A stretch of DNA of 64,000 nucleotides from HGM04593 sp045646845. GTDB taxonomy: Bacteria; Bacteroidota; Bacteroidia; Bacteroidales; Bacteroidaceae. The translations under genes and the position numbers were made by a program. Below are positions 58,653 through 64,000 of the stretch, one piece after another (within the stretch, counting starts at the first letter, position 1; every line of letters starts with the position of its first letter). Below the pieces are notes generated by a model. The model was not told where the DNA came from, ran no database searches, and saw only the letters and a list, made by a program, of their open reading frames with translations. The stretch is from positions 12,998 to 76,997 of the forward strand of contig JAZRLO010000002.1 in assembly GCA_045646845.1 (NCBI GenBank). Direction: 5' to 3'.

Positions 58653-59570
58653 ATGGAAAAGATAACAGGCCTCATCGACGCCCCTTTTACGCCATTCTAC
58701 GAGAACGGCGAAGTTAATTACGAACCAATCCCCGCGTACGCACAGATGCTTGCCAAGAACGGCATGAAGGGAGTATTCATAAACGGTTCCTCCGGCGAAG
58801 GCTACATGCTCACCGAAGAAGAGCGCATCAAGCTCACCGAAGCATGGGTCGCAGCAGCTCCCGAAGGCTTCAAGATAATAGTACACGTAGGAAGCACCTG
58901 TGTAAAGTCGAGCCGCCGCATGGCCGAGCACGCGCAGAAGATGGGCGTATTCGGCATCGGAGCCATGGCACCCCCCTTCCCCAAAGTAGGCCGCGTGGAG
59001 GAACTGGTGAAATATTGCGAGGAGATTGCATCGGCTGCACCGGAGCTGCCCTTCTATTTCTACCACATACCGGCATTCAACGGAGCATACCTGCCTATGG
59101 TGAAGTTCCTCGAAGCCGTTGACGGACGCATACCCAACTTCGCCGGAATAAAATACACTTTCGAGAGCCTGTACGAATACAACCAGTGCCGCCTATACAA
59201 GAACGGCAAGTTCGACATGCTCCACGGACAGGACGAGACCATACTCCCCTGCCTTGCAATGGGCGGTGCACAGGGCGGTATAGGCGGCACGACCAACTAC
59301 AACGGTTGCAACCTCGCCGGCATAATAGACGCATGGAACGCCGGAGACATAGAAAAGGCGCGCGAACTGCAGAACTTCTCACAGGAGGTCATCAACGTCA
59401 TCTGCCACTACCGCGGCAACATCGTAGGCGGCAAGCGCATCATGAAGCTCATAGGACTCGACCTTGGCAAGAACCGCACCCCCTTCCAGAACATGACTGA
59501 CGAGGAGGAGAGCGCAATGCGCAAGGAGCTTGAAGCAATCAACTTCTTCGAACGCTGTAACAAATTATAA
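58653..59570 (+). CDS. nanA: N-acetylneuraminate lyase
   Basis: A 305-residue class I aldolase of the DapA/NanA family. The Schiff-base lysine is Lys167 in FAGIKYTFESLYEYN and the catalytic tyrosine is Tyr137 in FYFYHIPAFNG; these positions match those of Escherichia coli NanA (Tyr137, Lys165). The carboxylate-binding GSSGEGYMLTEEER motif favours sialic-acid lyase over dihydrodipicolinate synthase. It splits N-acetylneuraminate into N-acetylmannosamine and pyruvate. Together with the epimerase and transporter that follow, it forms a sialic-acid utilisation operon. The 170-base gap after it holds a repeat element. Confidence 0.92.
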   Translation: MEKITGLIDAPFTPFYENGEVNYEPIPAYAQMLAKNGMKGVFINGSSGEGYMLTEEERIKLTEAWVAAAPEGFKIIVHVGSTCVKSSRRMAEHAQKMGVFGIGAMAPPFPKVGRVEELVKYCEEIASAAPELPFYFYHIPAFNGAYLPMVKFLEAVDGRIPNFAGIKYTFESLYEYNQCRLYKNGKFDMLHGQDETILPCLAMGGAQGGIGGTTNYNGCNLAGIIDAWNAGDIEKARELQNFSQEVINVICHYRGNIVGGKRIMKLIGLDLGKNRTPFQNMTDEEESAMRKELEAINFFERCNKL

Positions 59571-59604
59571 AACAAATTTTTATTCAATAACAATTTCAAA
59601 GAGG

Positions 59605-59720
59605 ATGAATAAATAGATGAAGTTCAAGGCTTAGGCAAACGAGTGAAACGCAAAGCTCGCTTTAGCGTTTTACAACGAGCACTGCCAAGTTTCGAACATC
59701 AAATTCGCTTTTTAGTCATT
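59605..59720. repeat. Dispersed intergenic repeat of about 115 bp, copy 2
   Basis: Begins ATGAATAAATAGATGAAG..CAAGGCTT and ends CGCTTTTTAGTCATT, the same ends at the same distance as 13307-13420. Its middle contains its own inverted repeat (AAACGC..GCGTTT around AAAGCTCGCTTT). It lies inside the nan operon, ending 20 bases before the epimerase start codon. Confidence 0.7.
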
Positions 59721-59740
59721 CTCTTACATACTATAATACT

Positions 59741-60922
59741 ATGAATTGGAACGAATACTTGAACGACTGGTCGCAGAAATACCGCGACGACCTTGTAAAC
59801 GACATAATGCCCTTCTGGCTCAAGAACGGACTCGACCGCGTGAACGGCGGCGTATATACCTGTGTTGACCGCGACGGTTCACTCATCGACAGCACCAAAT
59901 CCGTGTGGTTCCAGGGCCGTTTTGCCTTCGTGTGCAGTTTCGCATACAACACAATAGAAAAGAACCCCGAATGGCTTGCAGCCGCAAAGAGCACGATAGA
60001 TTTCATAGAAGCCCACTGTTTCGACAGCGACGGCCGCATGTACTTCGAGGTGATGGCCGACGGCACACCGTTGCGCAAGCGCCGCTACGTCTTTTCGGAG
60101 AGCTTCGCGGCTATAGCCATGGCCGAGTACGCCAAGGCATCGGGCAACATGGAGTATGCCGAAAAGGCCCTTAAAATATTCAAGGATATACGCAAATTCG
60201 TAGCCACACCGGGCTACATGGAACCCAAATACCTCCCTGCACTGCAGGCCAAGGGACACTCGCTCGTGATGATTCTCATCAACACCGCGTCCCGCATACG
60301 CAACGTAATAAGCGACCCCGTGCTCGACCAGCAGATAGACGAGTCCATAGCATCGCTCAAGGATTTCATGAAACCAGAGTTCGCGGCACTGCTTGAGACA
60401 GTGGGCCCCAATGGCGAGTTCATCGATACCATCAACGGCCGCCTAATAAACCCCGGTCACTGCATCGAGACAGCATGGTTCCTGCTCGAGGAGGCAAAGC
60501 ACCGCGGTTGGGACAAGGAGCTGACAGCACAGGCACTGCAGATTCTCGACTGGTCATGGGAATGGGGCTGGGACAAGCAGTACGGAGGCATAATCAACTT
60601 CCGCGACTGCCGCAACCTGCCTCCGCAGGACTACTCGCAGGACATGAAGTTCTGGTGGCCGCAGACCGAAGCCATTATCGCCACCCTCTATGCCTACGAG
60701 GCTACAGGTGACGACAAGTACCTCATATGGCACAAGCAGATAAGCGAGTGGACATACGCCCACTTCCCCGACAGCCAGTGCGGAGAATGGTACGGTTACC
60801 TGCACCGTGACGGAACCGTGGCGCAGCCGGCCAAAGGCAACATCTTCAAAGGCCCATTCCACATACCGCGCATGATGGTAAAATCGTACGAATTGTGCAA
60901 CATACTGACAAAAAGAAAATAA
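59741..60922 (+). CDS. nanE: N-acylglucosamine 2-epimerase (AGE/RnBP family)
   Basis: A 393-residue protein of the AGE family, an alpha/alpha six-barrel: FWLKNGLDRVNGGVYTCVDRDGS, KSVWFQGRFAFVCSF, INPGHCIETAWFLLEEAK and FWWPQTEAIIATLYAYE, including the conserved histidine and glutamate regions. In a nan operon it converts N-acetylmannosamine to N-acetylglucosamine; this renal-binding-protein type replaces the unrelated bacterial NanE, so the symbol denotes function. It lies between nanA and the symporter fusion (16-base gap). Confidence 0.9.
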   Translation: MNWNEYLNDWSQKYRDDLVNDIMPFWLKNGLDRVNGGVYTCVDRDGSLIDSTKSVWFQGRFAFVCSFAYNTIEKNPEWLAAAKSTIDFIEAHCFDSDGRMYFEVMADGTPLRKRRYVFSESFAAIAMAEYAKASGNMEYAEKALKIFKDIRKFVATPGYMEPKYLPALQAKGHSLVMILINTASRIRNVISDPVLDQQIDESIASLKDFMKPEFAALLETVGPNGEFIDTINGRLINPGHCIETAWFLLEEAKHRGWDKELTAQALQILDWSWEWGWDKQYGGIINFRDCRNLPPQDYSQDMKFWWPQTEAIIATLYAYEATGDDKYLIWHKQISEWTYAHFPDSQCGEWYGYLHRDGTVAQPAKGNIFKGPFHIPRMMVKSYELCNILTKRK

Positions 60923-60938
60923 AGCCCATTCACGTATT

Positions 60939-63455
60939 ATGAAAAAACTGCTTTTCATACCCCTTCTCCTCTGCAGCATACTCTGTATGGCGCAGAACCG
61001 AATTACCGTATCACCTTCGGCACCTATGGACAAAGCCGTTTCCGGCCATTACGCAGGTTGGATAAAGGACGAATTGGCAACCTACGGAGGATGCGACTTC
61101 CCCGACGTGCCATGCGCCGATGGCGGACAGAAGGTATTCTATCCGCGTGCCTATGGAGCAAGCGTACATGTGCCCGGCGGCGTTGTATATCTTGGCGGAA
61201 TGGACGCATCCTCATCGCTCAGCGAGTGCATATTCATCAATGCCAAGGACAGTACCTCCGTTCCTGTTGCTCCCCTTCCCAAAGCACTGGACAACTTCGC
61301 CGCAACCTACTATAACGGCACCATATGGGTAGCCGGAGGACAGACCGACGGCACACCCAACAAAGACGTATATGCCCTGTCCTTCCCCGGCGAAGGAAAT
61401 AGGTGGAGGGTCGTCGGAACATTGCCCGACGCTTGCCGTCTGCAGCCATGCATGGCAGTGCAGAACACGGCCGCTGGGCATCACCTGTTCATCTTCGGCG
61501 GATACCAGCCAAAAAGCCAAGAGACGGAAGCTGCCGTACACCCCGACGGCGTGTATATCCCCGTTGCAGGGCTGGAGAATGGAAATGTCACTTCCGAGCA
61601 GTGGAAGCGCACCTCTACGGCCTTGGCATGGGTCGAGGACACCGGTGACGGCAAACGCGGACAATTGTTGCAGGCAATAGTAGGCAGCACATGCAGCACT
61701 GTGGGCTACAGCCATATACTCTTCTTCGGCGGAGTCGATCACGACATATTCCTCAGTGCCATTGAAGGAAAGCAGGACAGCCAATATCTGCGTCACGCCC
61801 CCGACTGGTACCGTTTCCGTAAAGACGTACTGATTTACCACACCATAACCGACTCTTGGGGTCTCCTTCCCGGCAACAGCCAGTTGGCCCGCGCCGGCGC
61901 CTGCCTGACCCCCGAAACAGGCGGTCAAGGATGGAGCTACAGCGGAGGCGAACTGAAGCCCGGTGTACGTAGCGCAGACGTGACACACGTTGAGGTAACG
62001 AACGAAAAGGACTTCGGTTGGCTCAACTGGAGCATCCTTGTACTCTACCTGGCAGCCATGCTGGGCATGGGTTTCTATTTCATGCGCAAGGAGAACAGTG
62101 CCGATGACTTCTTCAAGGGCGGCGGGCGCATCCCCTGGTGGGCTGCCGGCATAAGCATATACGCCACAATGCTTTCCGCCATCACATATATGACCATCCC
62201 GGCCAAAGCCTATGCCACCGACTGGACATACTACCCCATGCTTTGGATGATTCTGATTGTAAGTTTCCCGGTCATAAAATATTACCTCCCCTACTTCCGC
62301 AAACTCAATGTCACCAGTGCATATGAGATATTGGAGGTACGCTTCAACTTGTTTACCCGCATGCTGGCCTCAACATTCTTCTGCATATTCATGATTGTGC
62401 GAATGGCTATCGTGCTTTACCTCCCCTCATTGGCACTCACGGCTGTTACCGGTATCGACATATACCTGTGCATCGTGCTCATGGGCCTGGTTACCATTGC
62501 CTACTGCACAATGGGTGGTGTAGAGGCCGTCATCTGGGGCGACGTGATACAGGGCCTCATACTTGTATTCGGAGCCATATTTGCTGTCATATACCTGGCA
62601 ATGGGCACCGAAGGCGGAATAAGCGGTTACATAGAGATAGCACTTGAGAATGACAAGTTGCAACTCTTCGACTTGAGCAATTCCTGGTCACAGGCCACCT
62701 GGTGGGTCATCATCCTCGGAGGCCTGGCCAACAACCTTATTTCATATACGTCTGACCAGACCGTCATCCAACGCTACCTGACCACTCCCGACGAAAAATC
62801 GGCCGGACGCGGTATTCTTGTAAACGGATTTATGAGCGTGTTCGTGTCTGTTGCCTTCTACATGATAGGTACAGGCCTATACACCTTCTACAAAACCCAT
62901 CCTGCCGAACTTGATGTCACGATGGGACAGTCCGATGCAATTTTCCCATTCTTCATGATGAGCCAGATGCCGGCAGGTGTGGCAGGAGCACTCATTGCAG
63001 CCATATTCGCAGCCACCATGAGTACCATATCAAGCAACATCAACAGTGTTGCCACGGCATTCTCCATTGACTTCTGGAAACGTTTCCGCAGCTCCACCAG
63101 CGACTCACAGCTCGTATCGGTTGCACGATGGGCATCGGTAGCCAGCGGAATGATAGGCCTGCTGCTTGCCCTGCTTATGGCAACTTGGGACATACAGTCG
63201 TTCCTCGATTTCTTCAACGAAATACTGGGATTGCTTACCAGCGGATTGGGCGGTCTGTTCTTCATTGCCGTATTCATGAAGCGCGTTAAGGGATACGCCG
63301 CACTTGCCGGCTTTGTTGCAGGCGAAGTGGTGGTGTTCTGCATGAGCGAATACACCGATGCCAACTTCCTGCTCTTTGGAGCCATAGGTATGGTAGTGAG
63401 CATTGTTGTGGCTTGGATACTCTCGCTCGGTTCATACCTCAAGAGCTGCAAGTAA
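60939..63455 (+). CDS. Fusion of a cyclically permuted mutarotase (NanM-like kelch) domain and a sodium/solute symporter
   Basis: An 838-residue exported-then-membrane protein. A signal peptide (LLFIPLLLCSILCMA) leads into a kelch beta-propeller (about 25-350: VPGGVVYLGGMDASSSLSECIFI, GTIWVAGGQTDGTPNKDVYAL, HLFIFGGYQPKS, HILFFGGVDHDIF), the fold of NanM sialic-acid mutarotase. From about 363 a sodium/solute symporter follows with some thirteen helices (GGGRIPWWAAGISIYATMLSAITYMTIPAKAY, CTMGGVEAVIWGDVIQG, VNGFMSVFVSVAFYMIG). Periplasmic mutarotation of released sialic acid and its uptake are thus joined in one chain. It ends the operon, before the hairpin at 63479-63509. Confidence 0.92.
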   Translation: MKKLLFIPLLLCSILCMAQNRITVSPSAPMDKAVSGHYAGWIKDELATYGGCDFPDVPCADGGQKVFYPRAYGASVHVPGGVVYLGGMDASSSLSECIFINAKDSTSVPVAPLPKALDNFAATYYNGTIWVAGGQTDGTPNKDVYALSFPGEGNRWRVVGTLPDACRLQPCMAVQNTAAGHHLFIFGGYQPKSQETEAAVHPDGVYIPVAGLENGNVTSEQWKRTSTALAWVEDTGDGKRGQLLQAIVGSTCSTVGYSHILFFGGVDHDIFLSAIEGKQDSQYLRHAPDWYRFRKDVLIYHTITDSWGLLPGNSQLARAGACLTPETGGQGWSYSGGELKPGVRSADVTHVEVTNEKDFGWLNWSILVLYLAAMLGMGFYFMRKENSADDFFKGGGRIPWWAAGISIYATMLSAITYMTIPAKAYATDWTYYPMLWMILIVSFPVIKYYLPYFRKLNVTSAYEILEVRFNLFTRMLASTFFCIFMIVRMAIVLYLPSLALTAVTGIDIYLCIVLMGLVTIAYCTMGGVEAVIWGDVIQGLILVFGAIFAVIYLAMGTEGGISGYIEIALENDKLQLFDLSNSWSQATWWVIILGGLANNLISYTSDQTVIQRYLTTPDEKSAGRGILVNGFMSVFVSVAFYMIGTGLYTFYKTHPAELDVTMGQSDAIFPFFMMSQMPAGVAGALIAAIFAATMSTISSNINSVATAFSIDFWKRFRSSTSDSQLVSVARWASVASGMIGLLLALLMATWDIQSFLDFFNEILGLLTSGLGGLFFIAVFMKRVKGYAALAGFVAGEVVVFCMSEYTDANFLLFGAIGMVVSIVVAWILSLGSYLKSCK

Positions 63456-63478
63456 CGTCAGGAAAACAAAATCTATAG

Positions 63479-63509
63479 AACACAACGAGGGCGATTCCTT
63501 CGTTGTGTT
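63479..63509 (+). terminator. Terminator of the sialic-acid operon
   Basis: Arms AACACAACGA (63479-63488) and TCGTTGTGTT (63500-63509) are exact complements, followed by AATTTTCC. It lies 24 bases after the symporter stop. Confidence 0.75.
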
Positions 63510-63686
63510 AATTTTCCTAAAAAACACACCTTTCATTGAAATTTTTGCCTTTTGTTTCTATATTATGCAAAAAACACAGTAATTCAGTAATAAAAAGTCC
63601 TCTTACACCGCCTCATACGCTACTTTGATGCCAGGGATAAGAGCATTTAATAAATGTGATAATCTTAGAACAGTTTATCTCAATAG

Positions 63687-63791
63687 ATGATAAAGCGCGA
63701 CATGGCATTCAGCAGCAGCGAGGAGCAGATTCGCGAGATACTCGCAGTAGAAATCGCCGACAACATAAAGAAAGGTTGGGAAGAGGTGTAA
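63687..63791 (+). CDS. Possible 34-residue open reading frame, unassigned
   Basis: ATG at 63687 to TAA encodes 34 residues (MIKRDMAFSSSEEQIREILA then VEIADNIKKGWEEV). It is charged, probably helical, and ends 41 bases before the leucine-rich-repeat gene, so it could be a leader or a remnant. I recognise no family, and codon use alone cannot prove it real. The rest of the 377-base gap 63456-63832 holds only the terminator and A/T-rich sequence. Confidence 0.3.
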   Translation: MIKRDMAFSSSEEQIREILAVEIADNIKKGWEEV

Positions 63792-63832
63792 AGTTCTTTT
63801 TTGAAATTCAAACGCAAACAAAATTCAAACTT

Positions 63833-64000
63833 ATGGCAAAATATGAAATTAAGGACGGTGTGGGAATTATCCCTGCCGGAGTGAAAGAAATTGAGAACGA
63901 GGCTTTCAAGGGGTGTACAGAGCTCACCAACATCACCTTTCCCAAAGGTGTAAAGAAGATTGGCGAGGAGGCTTTTGCGGGTTGCACCGGGCTTGTGAGT
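63833..64000 (+). CDS. BspA-type leucine-rich-repeat protein, N-terminal part (runs off window edge)
   Basis: Fifty-six residues are visible from the ATG at 63833. They open MAKYEIKDGVGIIPAGVKEI and continue with two LRR_5 (Treponema/BspA-like) units, EIENEAFKGCTELTNITFPKG and KIGEEAFAGCTGLVS, with the diagnostic AFxGCxxLxxIxxP spacing. No signal peptide precedes the repeats, unlike most BspA surface adhesins, so this may be a cytoplasmic member or a different start is used. The length and C-terminal domains lie outside the window. Confidence 0.85.
   Translation, partial: MAKYEIKDGVGIIPAGVKEIENEAFKGCTELTNITFPKGVKKIGEEAFAGCTGLVS

Overview
The window looks like chromosomal DNA of a member of the Bacteroidota, most likely order Bacteroidales. 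The evidence is consistent across the window. Starts lack Shine-Dalgarno motifs. At least a dozen start regions carry the phylum's TAnnTTTG -7 element, often with a TTTG/TTG -33 element about 20 bases upstream. The gene families are phylum-typical: RpoZ and BamD next to a DUF4293 protein, GldE next to SSB, HU followed by a COX24-like micro-protein and RNase E/G, a DUF4924 protein, C69 dipeptidase, BspA-type leucine-rich repeats and FISUMP-like surface proteins. Genus cannot be fixed from the sequence. No prophage, CRISPR array, rRNA operon or intact insertion sequence was found.

Layout. 1-6.1 kb: a lipoprotein start, a CbpA-type co-chaperone behind a small palindromic element, a membrane Ser/Thr kinase fused to a formylglycine-generating-enzyme-like domain, TspO, a 5'-nucleotidase and a HAD phosphatase. 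6.1-10.3 kb: a translationally coupled polysaccharide O-acylation cassette (two SGNH proteins plus an MBOAT acyltransferase). 10.3-18.5 kb: transporters (EamA, SulP), MscS, Bcp peroxiredoxin, a cyclophilin lipoprotein, a DsbA-like protein, and the bamD-rpoZ-DUF4293 operon. 18.8-27.5 kb: a 1428-residue GH27/GH16 fusion, uvrB, and a FISUMP-like protein with a decayed relative beside it. 27.6-34.4 kb: mtaB-GT2-RsmI-like operon and an S9 peptidase with an MFS transporter. 34.5-44.6 kb: an ECF sigma factor with a small unknown protein, then a DUF4924-prfC-tsaC-ClC-fmt operon, LysE, HdeD-like, gldE and ssb. 44.9-48.8 kb: HU, a 29-residue COX24-like protein, rng and a phosphohexomutase. 48.9-57.1 kb: C69 dipeptidase and M23 peptidase next to a flippase, with three divergent glycosyltransferases. 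57.1-57.5 kb: two tRNA-Glu(CTC), a broken third copy, and tRNA-Ser(GCT). 57.7-64 kb: a Lys/Pro repeat protein, a sialic-acid catabolic operon (lyase, epimerase, mutarotase-symporter fusion) and the start of a leucine-rich-repeat protein.

Functional themes: envelope building (BamD, O-acylation, flippase and glycosyltransferases, M23 peptidase), scavenging of host or plant glycans and peptides (GH27/GH16, nan operon, S9 and C69 peptidases), and core translation and RNA functions (fmt, prfC, tsaC, mtaB, rng, rpoZ). A second theme is small repeats. A 145-bp inverted-repeat element, a dispersed family of about 115 bp, an 86-bp repeat captured inside the kinase reading frame, heptamer repeats that form the end of uvrB, and a tRNA-array insertion all suggest active short-repeat turnover. 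The best candidates for a second look are the kinase-FGE fusion with its repeat-built linker, the GH27-GH16 fusion, the 29-residue basic protein between HU and rng, and the SSB that lacks the usual acidic tail.
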